Source: Aeromonas rivipollensis (GTDB lineage Bacteria; Pseudomonadota; Gammaproteobacteria; Enterobacterales; Aeromonadaceae). From it: a stretch of 64,000 nt of DNA. The notes under the pieces are model-generated. The model searched no databases, had not been told where the DNA came from, and saw only the letters and a list, made by a program, of their open reading frames with translations. The DNA is taken from assembly GCF_037811135.1 (NCBI RefSeq), contig NZ_CP149130.1, forward strand, positions 1,484,501 through 1,548,500. The letters run 5' to 3'. Below are positions 1 through 7,979 of the stretch, in pieces. Both the position numbers and the translations under genes were made by a program. The first letter of the stretch is position 1. The number at the start of each line of letters is the position of its first letter.

Positions 1-1187
1 TTGTCCAGCCAGTTCTGGTTGGCGCGATAGAGCATCTTCTTGCCCTTGAGCAGCTCCCCCAGGGCGATCCGCACCCTGGCCTGACAGATCTGCTCGAACA
101 CCGGGTAGTTGAACTCCGACATCATCAGGGAATCCCGAATGCGCGACAGGGCCGAGTTCACCTGCTTTTGCAGGTTGGCGATGTGATAGCCGTCGTTGCT
201 GTTGAGGGCGTAGAGAGTCAGGGTCTGGATGTAGGCCCCCAGGTAGTGGGGAGTGCGGTGGATGGAGTTGCGCGACAGATCGATGAGGGAGAGCAACACA
301 TCCTTGGCTTGGCCATAGTCGTGGCGCAGCAGGCACACTTCTGCCAGCCGGCGGGAGAGCTGCACCGACTGGGGGGAGATGTCCACCGCCCGGCGCAGCT
401 CCTGCTGGGCCAGCTCCTCCTTGCCAAGGGAGAGCAGGGACTCCGCCAGCCAGAGATGGGCCTCCACCATCAGGGGAGTGTTCTTCAGGGTCGCCTGCAG
501 GTGGCTCACCGCCTCGTCATAGAGCGCCAGACGGTAGCAGGCCTTGCCCAGGGTCAACCTGGCCCAGCTGTTCTCCTGCCCGGCCAGCAGCTGGCGCATC
601 AGGCTGCGTGCCTCCTTGGCCAGGCCGAGCTTGAGCTGGGTATCGGCCTGCAGGCAGCGGCAGAAGTTGGCGAAGCGCGGCACCGCATCGGCCTGTCTGG
701 CGCAGGCCTCGACCAGGGCCGGGAGATCGTTCTGGGTGAGGGCAATGAAGACGCTCTCCAGAGACTGGCGACGGGCGAGGGCGCGTTTCAAGCGAAACGA
801 GAACTGCTCCTGGGAGAAGGGCTTCATCAGGTATTCGTCGGGCTCGGCCTCCAGCGCGCTCAGCACCATGGCGCGGGAGCTGTCGCTGCTGACCATGATC
901 ACCACGCTCTGGGGAGGGATCAACTGCTGGTCCCGCAGGCTCTCCAGCAACTGGCGACCGTTCTCGCCCGCCCCCAGCTCGTAGTCCAGCAGATAGATGT
1001 CGAAGCTCTCTTTCTGGCAGCGGCGGCGCGCCTCGTCGGCGGAATTGATGTAGGTGATGCGGTTGATGCCGATGTTGATCAGCATCGCCTTCATCATCAT
1101 CTGAAAGGAACGCTGCTCGTTGACCAGCAGGATGCGCCTGGGTTTGGGCTGGGCTTTCTTCTCTGGTGCGGGATCCGGTGTCTGCAT
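1..1187 (-). CDS. Response regulator receiver protein with C-terminal TPR region (3' end outside window)
   Basis: The gene reads leftwards off the window edge, so about 395 codons are visible and no stop is reached. Residues about 18-135 form a CheY-like receiver: the phospho-acceptor is D68 (in YLLDYEL), the conserved switch Ser is near S100 and the conserved Lys is K122 (YLMKPF). The usual acidic pair after the first strand is N23-E24 (ILLVNEQ) rather than DD or DE. From about residue 140 onward the protein is helical with tetratricopeptide-type repeats (for example LTLGKACYRLALYDEAVSHL, then AHLWLAESLLSLGKEELA). No DNA-binding or enzymatic output domain is visible, so output is probably by protein-protein contact. 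The ATG at 1187 is the first start in this frame. Target and partner kinase are unknown; no kinase gene is adjacent. Confidence 0.85.
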   Translation of the reverse strand, partial: MQTPDPAPEKKAQPKPRRILLVNEQRSFQMMMKAMLINIGINRITYINSADEARRRCQKESFDIYLLDYELGAGENGRQLLESLRDQQLIPPQSVVIMVSSDSSRAMVLSALEAEPDEYLMKPFSQEQFSFRLKRALARRQSLESVFIALTQNDLPALVEACARQADAVPRFANFCRCLQADTQLKLGLAKEARSLMRQLLAGQENSWARLTLGKACYRLALYDEAVSHLQATLKNTPLMVEAHLWLAESLLSLGKEELAQQELRRAVDISPQSVQLSRRLAEVCLLRHDYGQAKDVLLSLIDLSRNSIHRTPHYLGAYIQTLTLYALNSNDGYHIANLQKQVNSALSRIRDSLMMSEFNYPVFEQICQARVRIALGELLKGKKMLYRANQNWLD

Positions 1188-1384
1188 CTGTCTTGCATTG
1201 AGGCGCTGCGGGCTGGTGGGAGAAGTGTGCCACCAAAGTCCGCAGGCAGGCAATTGAACATGGGAAGGGGACCCCGTTTTTCCCACCGAGCGCAGAGGTG
1301 GGCCGCAATAAAATCATGTCGCTCCCTTGATCTTCGTCAACCGGACGCGAGATGGCAGTGGCGCGGTTCAGCGCGCTTTTTAGA

Positions 1385-1412
1385 CTTGAAGGGAGGCAGA
1401 TCCCGGCGATCT
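1385..1412 (+). promoter_or_regulatory. Possible heat-shock (sigma-32-type) promoter of the Hsp20 gene
   Basis: CTTGAAG at 1385-1391 is followed about 12 bases later by CCGGCGATCT, a loose match to the sigma-32 pattern CTTGAA with a CCCCAT-like -10. It lies about 35-60 bases before the Hsp20 start, which is the right distance. The -10 match is weak. Confidence 0.4.
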
Positions 1413-1445
1413 GCAGCCATCACCCGTACCACAAGGAGGAATCAA

Positions 1446-1871
1446 ATGAGTTTGCTACCGAGCCGAACCAGCCTGTTTGATGACCTGTTCCACGACATGG
1501 CCTCCGGCTTCTACATCCGGCCCCTGCACGGGGATCCCCTGCCCAGCCGGATCACGCTGGATCTGAGGGAGAGCGACGGCGGTTACCTGTTGCAGGCCGA
1601 GCTGCCCGGGGTGGCCAAGGAGGACATCCAGATAGATGTGCACGGCAAACTGGTGACCCTGAAGGCGGAGATCCGCCAGCACGACAGCCAGAGCAAGGAG
1701 GATCGCTCCCTGCGCAGCGAGCGCTACTATGGCAGCGTGTCGCGCACCGTCGAGTTGCCGGTGGAGGTGGCGCCGGACCAGGTCAGCGCCCGCTTCGAGA
1801 ACGGCATCCTCACCTTGCAACTGCCCAAGCAGGCGGTCACCCCGGCGCCCCATCGCATCCCCATCGAATAG
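1446..1871 (+). CDS. Hsp20/alpha-crystallin family small heat shock protein
   Basis: An ATP-independent holdase that binds unfolding proteins in the cytoplasm. The 141-residue product has a short N-terminal arm (SRTSLFDDLFHDMASGF), then an alpha-crystallin domain from about residue 35 to 128 containing ELPGVAKEDIQIDV and the signature ARFENGILTLQLPK. It ends with an IPI motif (I-x-I), used in this family for oligomer contacts. The ATG at 1446 has a strong AAGGAGG ribosome site at 1433-1439; the same frame is open far upstream, but that stretch is only antisense to the response regulator gene. It ends just before a bidirectional terminator shared with apbE and appears monocistronic. Confidence 0.93.
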   Translation: MSLLPSRTSLFDDLFHDMASGFYIRPLHGDPLPSRITLDLRESDGGYLLQAELPGVAKEDIQIDVHGKLVTLKAEIRQHDSQSKEDRSLRSERYYGSVSRTVELPVEVAPDQVSARFENGILTLQLPKQAVTPAPHRIPIE

Positions 1872-1883
1872 CGCGCTGTCATG

Positions 1884-1910
1884 AAAAGGCCCCGCATTGC
1901 GGGGCCTTTT
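1884..1910. terminator. Bidirectional Rho-independent terminator between Hsp20 gene and apbE
   Basis: A perfect 12-bp stem (AAAAGGCCCCGC, 1884-1895) with loop ATT and its complement at 1899-1910. A-run and T-run on the two sides let it stop both convergent genes. Confidence 0.9.
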
Positions 1911-1913
1911 TGT

Positions 1914-2951
1914 TCATGGCTGTCTGCGCACCAGGTAGGGGGCAAACGCCGGGGTGTGCTTCGCCGCAAAACCCTGCTCCGTCTTGATGATGAGATAGAC
2001 CGCCAGCTTGTGCTCGGTGGCAAAGGCCATCGCCTGCTCGGGCCCCATCACCATGAGGGCGGTGTCGAGGGCATCGGCCTCCAGCGCCGTGGGGGTGATG
2101 ACGCTGGCGGAGACCAGCTTGTGGGTGACGGGCTCGCCAGTGGCGGGATCGATGATGTGGGAGTAGCGCCGGCCATCGAGTTCGTAATAGTTGCGATAGC
2201 TGCCGGCGGTGCTCAGGGCCATGCCGTTCGGGGTGACCACGTCCTCGATGGCGCCCGGCCTGTCCGAAGGCTCGACGATGGCCACCCGCCAGGGGTTGCC
2301 CTTGTCATTGTGTCCCTTGCTGCGCACGGCGCCCGCCACCTCGACGAGGTAGTTGTGCACTCCCTTGCGCTCGAGCAGCGCGGCGATGTCGTCGGACGCC
2401 GCCCCTTCCCCCAGGGTGGAGAGATCCAGATAAAGGTCGGGGATGGCCTTGCCGAGGAGGAAATGGTCCCCTTGCGGCGTCAGGCTGAGCTTGTCGATGC
2501 CGACCCGCTCCCGCGCCTTGGCAATCTGCTCTGTGGTGGGCCGCTTGACCGGACGCTTGTCCGGCCCGAAGCCCCACAGGTTGACCAGGGGGCCCACTGT
2601 GACGTCCAGCTTGCCCTGGGTGAGGCGCCCCGCATCCATACCCTGCTGAACTATCCTGGCCATGCTGGCCGGTATGACCATGGGGGCCTTGCCTGCGTCC
2701 TGATTGAAGCGGGAGATGAGGGAGCCAGGATCATAGGTGGAGATCTCCTGATTGATGCGCGCCAGCAGGGCATCGACCTCCCCCTGCAACGCGGCCTGGC
2801 CACCGGGGAAGGGGTCGCTCAGGGTCACCGCATAGTAGGTGCCCATGGTGTTGCCCTGAATGCGGGTCTGGGTCGGAGCCGGCTGACAGGCGGTCAACAG
2901 CAGCACCAGGGAGAGCAGCAGGCCGCGGGGGGCCAGGGAGAGGGTCTTCAT
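1914..2951 (-). CDS. apbE: FAD:protein FMN transferase, ApbE-family lipoprotein
   Basis: ApbE enzymes use FAD to attach FMN covalently to a Thr/Ser of target proteins such as the Na+-translocating NADH:quinone reductase (Nqr) and Rnf subunits, in the periplasm, with Mg2+. The 345-residue product has a lipoprotein signal with lipobox LLTAC and Cys22. The family pattern is complete: MGTYYAVTL near residue 37, DLSTLGEGAASDDIA in the middle (many homologs have KG where this has EG), VEVAGAVRSKG, the SHIIDPATGEPV block and ADALDTALMVMG near the C terminus. No nqr or rnf gene is adjacent, so the substrate is not indicated by context. It converges with the Hsp20 gene and diverges from azurin. Confidence 0.92.
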   Translation of the reverse strand: MKTLSLAPRGLLLSLVLLLTACQPAPTQTRIQGNTMGTYYAVTLSDPFPGGQAALQGEVDALLARINQEISTYDPGSLISRFNQDAGKAPMVIPASMARIVQQGMDAGRLTQGKLDVTVGPLVNLWGFGPDKRPVKRPTTEQIAKARERVGIDKLSLTPQGDHFLLGKAIPDLYLDLSTLGEGAASDDIAALLERKGVHNYLVEVAGAVRSKGHNDKGNPWRVAIVEPSDRPGAIEDVVTPNGMALSTAGSYRNYYELDGRRYSHIIDPATGEPVTHKLVSASVITPTALEADALDTALMVMGPEQAMAFATEHKLAVYLIIKTEQGFAAKHTPAFAPYLVRRQP

Positions 2952-3249
2952 CTTGCATTCTCGCGGGAGTCATCGACGGGGGAGCAGCTTAGCCAAGGGC
3001 GCCGCAATTGACGAGCCCCTGGCGCCGGGCCTGGGTGGAAATAATTAAGCCGCGCTGGGGGTGAAGCCGGCGGATCTGTTCCACAGTTCAATGGACCCGG
3101 GAGTGACCTGGCCCGCAGCTTTGAGCAAAAGCCGCTGCCCTCCGGCGACATTTGGGTACAATGAAGATCGATCATGACAGCATCTTTACGCGTCGCCGTG
3201 CGATTCGACAGACAAGGGTGCTGCCATTCCTCGTCAATCAAAGGAGAAG

Positions 3250-3693
3250 ATGATGAAAAAGGTGTTAACCCTGCTGCTGCTGAGTTCCCTGGCTGCCCCG
3301 GCCCTGGCCGATGAGTGCGCCTTGGTCATCGAAGGCAATGACGCCATGCAGTACAACCTCAAGGAGATGAGCGTACCGGCCACCTGCAAGGAGGTGACTG
3401 TCACCCTCAATCACACGGGCAAGCTGCCGGTGGCCAACATGGGTCACAACTGGGTGCTGGCCAACACCGCCGACTATCAGGCCGTCGCCACCGCTGGCAT
3501 GAGCGCCGGCGCCGATCACGACTACCTGCCCAAGGACGATGCCAGGATACTGGCGCACACCAAGCTGGTGGGGGGCGGCGAGAGCACCAGCGTCACCTTC
3601 AAGACCGAGGGGCTGGCTGGCAAGGATCTCACCTTCTTCTGCTCCTTCCCCGGCCACTTCGCCATGATGAAGGGCACCTTCAAGATCGGTTAA
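3250..3693 (+). CDS. azu: Azurin (periplasmic type-1 blue copper protein)
   Basis: A small periplasmic electron carrier, usually passing electrons to nitrite reductase, cytochrome c peroxidase or other redox partners. A Sec signal ends after PALA (residue 20), giving a 127-residue mature protein. In mature numbering all copper ligands are present: His46 (GHNWV), Cys112, His117 and Met121 (within CSFPGHFAMM), and Cys3-Cys26 can form the standard disulfide. Two ATGs are adjacent (3250 and 3253); the AAGGAG at 3241-3246 is better spaced for 3253. Single gene with its own terminator. No redox partner gene is adjacent. Confidence 0.95.
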   Translation: MMKKVLTLLLLSSLAAPALADECALVIEGNDAMQYNLKEMSVPATCKEVTVTLNHTGKLPVANMGHNWVLANTADYQAVATAGMSAGADHDYLPKDDARILAHTKLVGGGESTSVTFKTEGLAGKDLTFFCSFPGHFAMMKGTFKIG

Positions 3694-3716
3694 GCCGCTT
3701 GTTGGGTGGTCATGAA

Positions 3717-3747
3717 GAAAAAAGCCGGGATATCCCGGCTTTTTTTA
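3717..3747 (+). terminator. Rho-independent terminator of azurin
   Basis: Palindrome GCCGGGATATCCCGGC at 3724-3739, flanked by six A and followed by eight T. Confidence 0.9.
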
Positions 3748-3908
3748 TGATGCTGATACCTGGTGTCGATCGTGGGGTACAGAGGAGCCAAGCGATTGGA
3801 TGAATGGTGCGTTTCGTGATCTTGCGAGGGGTGGTTTCGGCGCAGACAGGATAAAATCAGCCGCAAACGGGCCTGTTAGTCCGAATGCCGACTGGACGGA
3901 TTTAAGTG

Positions 3909-4112
3909 ATGAGAGCAGTAAAATGGGTAGTCGGCTGTTGCCTGATGCTGGTGTGCGCCCTGGCGCTGGCGGCAGAGCCCCCGGTCAAGAAGAGCCGCAA
4001 CGGCATCTGCCACCCCCAGGGTGGCACCTACTACGGCCGCACCAAGCATTATGTTCCCTACGACAGCATGCAGGCCTGCCTCGACAGCGGGGGCCGTGCA
4101 CCCAAACGTTGA
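3909..4112 (+). CDS. Small secreted protein of unknown function (67 aa)
   Basis: Begins with a clear signal peptide (hydrophobic VVGCCLMLVCALALA, cleavage after ALA), leaving a mature peptide of about 45 residues. The mature part carries KKSRNGICHPQGGTYYGRTK and ends PYDSMQACLDSGGRAPKR: two cysteines and a C-terminal GGR-PKR block. I recall similar SR-G-CH...YY-RT...ACL-GGR-PK segments at the N terminus of some secreted HNH-type endonuclease-like proteins, but here it stands alone with no catalytic domain. ATG at 3909 preceded by an in-frame GTG. It converges with the HutD gene. No function is assigned. Confidence 0.7.
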   Translation: MRAVKWVVGCCLMLVCALALAAEPPVKKSRNGICHPQGGTYYGRTKHYVPYDSMQACLDSGGRAPKR

Positions 4113-4144
4113 GCCAGACTCCAGGGCCTGCGCGGGTGTCTCCC

Positions 4145-4702
4145 TTACCGGGCTTGCAGGGTAAAGAAGGCTAGTGTGGTCTTTTTCCCGCACTCGAAGC
4201 GGATGCTCTCCTCCCCCTTGACCACCAGGGTCTCGTTGATGGCCACGGCCTGGCCTGCCACCGTCAGCTGGCCGCTCAGCAGGTGGCAGAGGTAGGTCTT
4301 GTCCGCCTCCAGGGTGAGGGTGAGAGTGAAGGGCACATTGAGCACCCGCACGTTGGCGCTGATGCGCGCGGGATCGTAGATGAGCCCCAGATCCGTCACC
4401 TCTTTTTTCAGCAGCTCGCAGTGGGTCTCGTCATCCCCGCTGAAGTGGGCCGCCTCGAAGGTGGCATAGGGGTGGCCGTTGAGCACGAAACCGGCCCCGC
4501 TGACGGGCAGCAGGATGCGCTGATAACCGGGAAACTTGGAGAAGGGGCCCGCCGCCTTGATGGGGGCCGAGCTCAGCCGGTAGTCAAAGTCGAGCTTCTC
4601 CAGGCTCGAACCCGGGGGGGAGACCAGGATCTGGGCCGTGGTGCCCTGCTTGTTTTTCCAGGGCATCTTCAGCTGGTCAGACTCTTTAATCAGGGTGATC
4701 AC
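4145..4702 (-). CDS. HutD/Ves family protein (DUF886)
   Basis: A cupin-fold protein of the HutD family, which often accompanies histidine-utilisation genes; its biochemical role is not settled. The N-terminal block ITLIKESDQLKMPWKNKQGT matches the family hallmark MPWKNGGGTT (here with KNKQGT), followed by DFDYRLSSAPIKAAGPFSKF, PGYQRILLPVSGAG and a C-terminal beta-rich part. Homologs begin at the ITLI segment, so I prefer the GTG at 4702 (GAGG upstream) giving 185 residues; an in-frame ATG at 4750 would add 16 residues. No hut gene lies nearby. The only neighbour on the same strand is far away, so it is probably transcribed alone. Confidence 0.82.
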   Translation of the reverse strand: MITLIKESDQLKMPWKNKQGTTAQILVSPPGSSLEKLDFDYRLSSAPIKAAGPFSKFPGYQRILLPVSGAGFVLNGHPYATFEAAHFSGDDETHCELLKKEVTDLGLIYDPARISANVRVLNVPFTLTLTLEADKTYLCHLLSGQLTVAGQAVAINETLVVKGEESIRFECGKKTTLAFFTLQAR

Positions 4703-4966
4703 GTTGGCGCCTCGGCGAGGAGTGGGGAGAGTGAGGCCAAGTGATACCATCCCGCAGGCCTACCCACAAGGCGCGGGGGCCTGGGGGCGGGTCGACTGCC
4801 CAGAATGTCGCCACTGCGGCCCCTGACCATGACAGGCCCCGGATGAGGTGCTCAAGATGTCGCCGGTCGGCGGGGGGATGGCAGGCCAAACGCCGAGGCT
4901 GTGATCCTGACGCTGTTAAACGGGCCCGAGGTCGCTACACTGGCACTTCTGCCCTATGGAGGCCCT

Positions 4967-5935
4967 ATGACCCACAAGATCATTCTGGATACCGATCCCG
5001 GTATCGACGACGCCATGGCAATACTCTTTGCCGAGGCCCACCCCGCCATCGACTTGCTCGCCATCACGACGGTGTTTGGCAACGCCACCATAGAGAACGG
5101 GACTCGCAACGCCCTCTGGCTCAAGCAGAAATACGGCATGAAGGCAGAGGTGGCCCAGGGCGCCGCCGCGCCGCTGCTGCGCGAGCCCGTGGGGCCTACG
5201 ACTGTGGTGCACGGTCCGAGCGGGCTGGGTGATGTGGAGGCGGGGGAGGTGACCCTGACCCCGGATCCCCGCCCGGCCTGGCAATACATAGTCGAGACGC
5301 TGAAGGCCAACCCCGGCGAGATCACCCTGGTGACCATAGGGCCGCTCACCAACCTGGCGCTGGCGCTCGAGGCCGCCCCCGAGATCACCTCGCTGGTGAA
5401 GCAGGTGGTGGTGATGGGGGGCGCCTTTGGCGTCAACGGCCATCGCGGCAACGTGACCCCCTATGCCGAGGCCAACATTCACGACGATCCCGAGGCGGCC
5501 GATCGGGTGTTCACCGCCCCCTGGCCCCTGGTGATCATCGGGCTGGACGTGACCCAGCAGAGCTTCTTCAGCAGCGCCTATCTGGATGCGTTGCGGGACG
5601 ATGCCGGTGAGCCCGGTCGCTTCCTGTGGGCGGTGAGCCGCTTCTACCTGCGCTTCTATTCCGAGCGCATCGGCCTCAATGGCTGCCACGTGCACGATCC
5701 GTCCGCCATCGCCTACGTGATCGACCCCGAGCTGTTCACCCTGCGGGAGGGCCCGGTGCGGGTCATCGACCATGGCCCCGCCATAGGCCACACCCTGCAG
5801 AAGTTCGACGGCAAGCCCCATCCCCACGATGAGTGGGCGGGCTATCCGGCCCAGCGGGTCGGGGTGGCGGTGCGGGATCAGGCCCTGCTGGCGCTCTATC
5901 GCGACACCCTGGTGGCCTGGGGCAAGGATTGCTGA
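4967..5935 (+). CDS. Nucleoside hydrolase (IUNH/Rih family)
   Basis: Hydrolyses the N-glycosidic bond of ribonucleosides to base plus ribose, in the cytoplasm, for purine and pyrimidine salvage. The Ca2+-binding/catalytic Asp cluster is intact at the N terminus (ILDTDPGIDDAMAI), with TTVFGNA, VTIGPLTNLALAL, VVVMGGAF, the N-rich YAEANIHDDPEAA region and the C-terminal HVHDPSAIAYVIDP that supplies the last metal-binding Asp. 322 residues is the normal length. The start at 4967 is chosen for the GGAGG at 4958-4962; an upstream in-frame ATG at 4901 adds a non-conserved leader. Base preference cannot be read from sequence. Confidence 0.92.
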   Translation: MTHKIILDTDPGIDDAMAILFAEAHPAIDLLAITTVFGNATIENGTRNALWLKQKYGMKAEVAQGAAAPLLREPVGPTTVVHGPSGLGDVEAGEVTLTPDPRPAWQYIVETLKANPGEITLVTIGPLTNLALALEAAPEITSLVKQVVVMGGAFGVNGHRGNVTPYAEANIHDDPEAADRVFTAPWPLVIIGLDVTQQSFFSSAYLDALRDDAGEPGRFLWAVSRFYLRFYSERIGLNGCHVHDPSAIAYVIDPELFTLREGPVRVIDHGPAIGHTLQKFDGKPHPHDEWAGYPAQRVGVAVRDQALLALYRDTLVAWGKDC

Positions 5936-6028
5936 CTCGGGGATGGGCAAAACGTGATGTCCGCCCACTCCTCGCCGCCTGTCGCCACATATACTGGCGC
6001 ACATCGAGGCTGGCAAAGGGAGAGAGAG

Positions 6029-6358
6029 ATGGCCTGGTTGTCGTTGTTGGTGGCAGTCGCCCTGATCGGGTGGTTGATGACCCTGGGGCGCGGCGCCCTG
6101 TTCGAGATCCGGCTTGCCCCTGGCAAGGTGCAGGTGAAGCGAGGCTCTGTGCCGCCGCGCTTCCTGGCCCAGGCCAAACAAATCCTGCAGCAGGATCCGG
6201 TGCGAGGGCGCATCCTGGGTCAGCGCGATGGCAACGGGGTCAGGCTGGTCTTCTCCCGCTCCATTCCGGAGCCCGTGGCCCAGCGCCTGCGCGACGTCTT
6301 TCCTTACGGGGACTATAGAGGCGCGGCCCAGACCCCGGATGGGCGCAATTCTCGCTGA
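6029..6358 (+). CDS. DUF3634 family small membrane-anchored protein
   Basis: A 109-residue protein with one N-terminal membrane segment (AWLSLLVAVALIGWLMTL, residues 2-19) followed by a soluble tail with LAPGKVQVKRGSVPPRFL and RLVFSRSIPEPVAQRLRDVF. That layout matches DUF3634, a short uncharacterised gammaproteobacterial family. Start ATG at 6029 after GGGAGAGAGAG; the in-frame ATG at 5954 lacks a ribosome site. A strong terminator follows. Function unknown. Confidence 0.75.
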   Translation: MAWLSLLVAVALIGWLMTLGRGALFEIRLAPGKVQVKRGSVPPRFLAQAKQILQQDPVRGRILGQRDGNGVRLVFSRSIPEPVAQRLRDVFPYGDYRGAAQTPDGRNSR

Positions 6359-6391
6359 CCGTTTTCTCTTGACGCTGTCGTTCACTTCCGG

Positions 6392-6424
6392 CGCCGGGCA
6401 CTTTGCCCGGCGTCTGCTTTTTTC
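6392..6424 (+). terminator. Rho-independent terminator after the DUF3634 gene
   Basis: Perfect stem CGCCGGGCA (6392-6400) with loop CTT and complement at 6404-6412, then a T-rich tail. It also sits just beyond the 3' end of the convergent LysR gene. Confidence 0.8.
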
Positions 6425-6448
6425 CTCAGGCCAGAGAGAGCGCCGCTA

Positions 6449-7357
6449 TCAGCGCGGCCCTTGCAAGGGCTTCATTACCTCGATCAGAAAGTCGATGAAG
6501 GCGCGGGTCTGGGGCTTCAAGAAGCGGCCGCCCCTAAACACCGCATGGATCTCGTCATGACGATCCTCGTACGGGGAGGCTTGCCACTCTGACAGCAGGG
6601 GTTGCAGGGTGCCGTTGTCCAGCCCCTGCTGCACCATCCAGCTCGACAGCAGCAGTATGCCGGAGCCCGCCTCGGCCGCGCACAGCAGCGGCGTGCCGCC
6701 GACCGAGGCGAGGTTGCCCCGCACCGCGACTCTGTGGCGCTGCGCCCCTTGCCGGAAATACCAGTGCTGGCGCTGACGGCCATGGCCGCGGATCAGGCAG
6801 TTGTGGTGCGCCAGCTCATCGGGATGGGCGGGCTCGCCATGGCGGGCCAGATAGGCGGGGGAGGCGACCAGCAGGGTCCGGTTGGTGAGCAGGTGGCGGC
6901 TATGGAGGCCGCTGTCCACTGGGCGTCCGATGCGCACCGCAACGTCCACGTTTTCGGCGTCGAGATCCACCAGCCGGTTGTCGAGCTCGATCTCGAGCCG
7001 CACCCCGGGATAGCGGGCCAGGAAGGCCGGCAGGCGCGGCGCCAGCCAGCTGGTCCCGAAGCTCTCGAACACCGAGACCCGAAGCGGGCCCTCTGGCGCC
7101 ACCGGCAGGGGTTGCAGGGATTGCACCAGCTGATCCGCCTCCTCCAGCAGGCGCACCGAACGGGCAAGGAAGTACTCCCCCTGCTCGGTCAGCACCAGCT
7201 GGCGGGTGCTGCGCTTGAACAGCGGGATCCCCAGCTGTTGCTCCAGCGCATCTATGGTGCGGGTCACCGAGGAGGGGGCCAGGTTGAGGGCGCGGGCGGC
7301 CCGGGAGAAGCTCCCCGACTCCACCACCTGAGCCAGGATACGGACGCGATCCAGCAT
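6449..7357 (-). CDS. LysR family transcriptional regulator
   Basis: 302 residues: N-terminal winged helix-turn-helix (about residues 1-60, with SGSFSRAARALNLAPSSVTRTI as recognition region) and a PBP2-type effector domain from about residue 90 (PLRVSVFESFGTSWLAPRLPAF...LEIELDNRLVDL...VDVAVRIG...CLIRGHGRQRQHW). The subfamily resembles CrgA/DmlR-like regulators. It is divergent from the AhpD-like gene, with 120 bp between; the candidate LysR box at 7367-7383 lies there, so it probably controls that gene and itself. Effector unknown. Confidence 0.92.
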   Translation of the reverse strand: MLDRVRILAQVVESGSFSRAARALNLAPSSVTRTIDALEQQLGIPLFKRSTRQLVLTEQGEYFLARSVRLLEEADQLVQSLQPLPVAPEGPLRVSVFESFGTSWLAPRLPAFLARYPGVRLEIELDNRLVDLDAENVDVAVRIGRPVDSGLHSRHLLTNRTLLVASPAYLARHGEPAHPDELAHHNCLIRGHGRQRQHWYFRQGAQRHRVAVRGNLASVGGTPLLCAAEAGSGILLLSSWMVQQGLDNGTLQPLLSEWQASPYEDRHDEIHAVFRGGRFLKPQTRAFIDFLIEVMKPLQGPR

Positions 7358-7366
7358 GGGAGTACC

Positions 7367-7383
7367 TTTGCGGTAAATGCAAA
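7367..7383. promoter_or_regulatory. Candidate LysR box between LysR gene and AhpD-like gene
   Basis: Dyad TTTGC-GGTAAAT-GCAAA, which contains a T-N11-A (T7369, A7381), about 10 bases upstream of the regulator start and 95 bases before the divergent gene. Typical of LysR autoregulatory sites. Confidence 0.5.
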
Positions 7384-7477
7384 ACTGTTGCAGGTTATGG
7401 CGGTATTCTATCCATGGATGAAAGCGTGAACAATGTGCTCATCGCCCACCTGAGGGCCTCTTCACGGGAGTATTGCC

Positions 7478-7921
7478 ATGTCAGAACGTATCCAGCTTGC
7501 CAGCCAGGTGCCCGCCGCCATCTCGGCCATGATGGGCCTCGAGTCCTATCTCGGCGGGACCGACATTCCGCTGTCGCTCAAGGAGCTCATCAAGCTGCGG
7601 GCCTCCATGCTCAACGGCTGCGCCTACTGCATCGAGATGCACGCCGAGGTGGCGATGAAGCATGGGGAGAGCCCCCAGCGCTTGCTGGCGTTGTCCGCCT
7701 GGCGCGAATCCCCGTTGTTCGATGAGCGGGAGCGGGCGGTGCTGGCCCTGACCGACGAGGTGACCCTGATCGGCGAGCGAGGGCTCACCGAGGAGAGCTA
7801 CCAGCAGGCTCTGGCCCTGCTGGGGGAAACCCTGCTGGCCCAGTGCCTGATGCAGGTGGTCACCATCAACGCCTGGAACCGCATCGCAGTGGCGACCCGA
7901 ATGGAGCATAAACACCCCTGA
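7478..7921 (+). CDS. Carboxymuconolactone decarboxylase family protein (AhpD-like alkylhydroperoxidase)
   Basis: 147 residues with the AhpD core: LKELIKLRASMLNGCAYCIEMHAEVAMKHGE contains the redox CxxC (CAYC) and the downstream His (EMHAE) of the peroxidatic site. It probably reduces organic hydroperoxides or acts as a thiol oxidoreductase; the specific electron donor is unknown. ATG at 7478, with only a weak ribosome site (GGGAG at about 7468). Divergent from the LysR gene, which is the likely regulator, and followed by its own terminator, so a one-gene unit. Confidence 0.88.
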   Translation: MSERIQLASQVPAAISAMMGLESYLGGTDIPLSLKELIKLRASMLNGCAYCIEMHAEVAMKHGESPQRLLALSAWRESPLFDERERAVLALTDEVTLIGERGLTEESYQQALALLGETLLAQCLMQVVTINAWNRIAVATRMEHKHP

Positions 7922-7950
7922 GGGAGACCCTGTGATGGGACGTTGTCTCA

Positions 7951-7975
7951 AGCGGGCCTATCTGAGGCCCGTTTT
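7951..7975 (+). terminator. Rho-independent terminator of the AhpD-like gene
   Basis: Stem CGGGCCT (7953-7959), loop ATCTG, complement AGGCCCG (7965-7971), then TTTTT. Confidence 0.8.
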
Positions 7976-7979
7976 TCAT

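Noticed and set aside
168-1445. Long + strand open frame leading into the Hsp20 gene, and the 266-codon minus-strand frame at 517-1317
   Set aside because: The + strand part is antisense to the response regulator gene and low-complexity; the Hsp20 gene starts at 1446 with its own ribosome site. The 266-codon frame is a shifted shadow of the response regulator.
3121-3162. Azurin promoter with TACAAT at 3157 and possible FNR site
   Set aside because: The -10 is reasonable, but no -35 lies at a usable distance and no clear TTGAT-N4-ATCAA was found.
4907-4941. Promoter TACACT before the nucleoside hydrolase gene
   Set aside because: The -10 is acceptable but the matching -35 is only 3 of 6 and the better CTGACG is 23 bases away.
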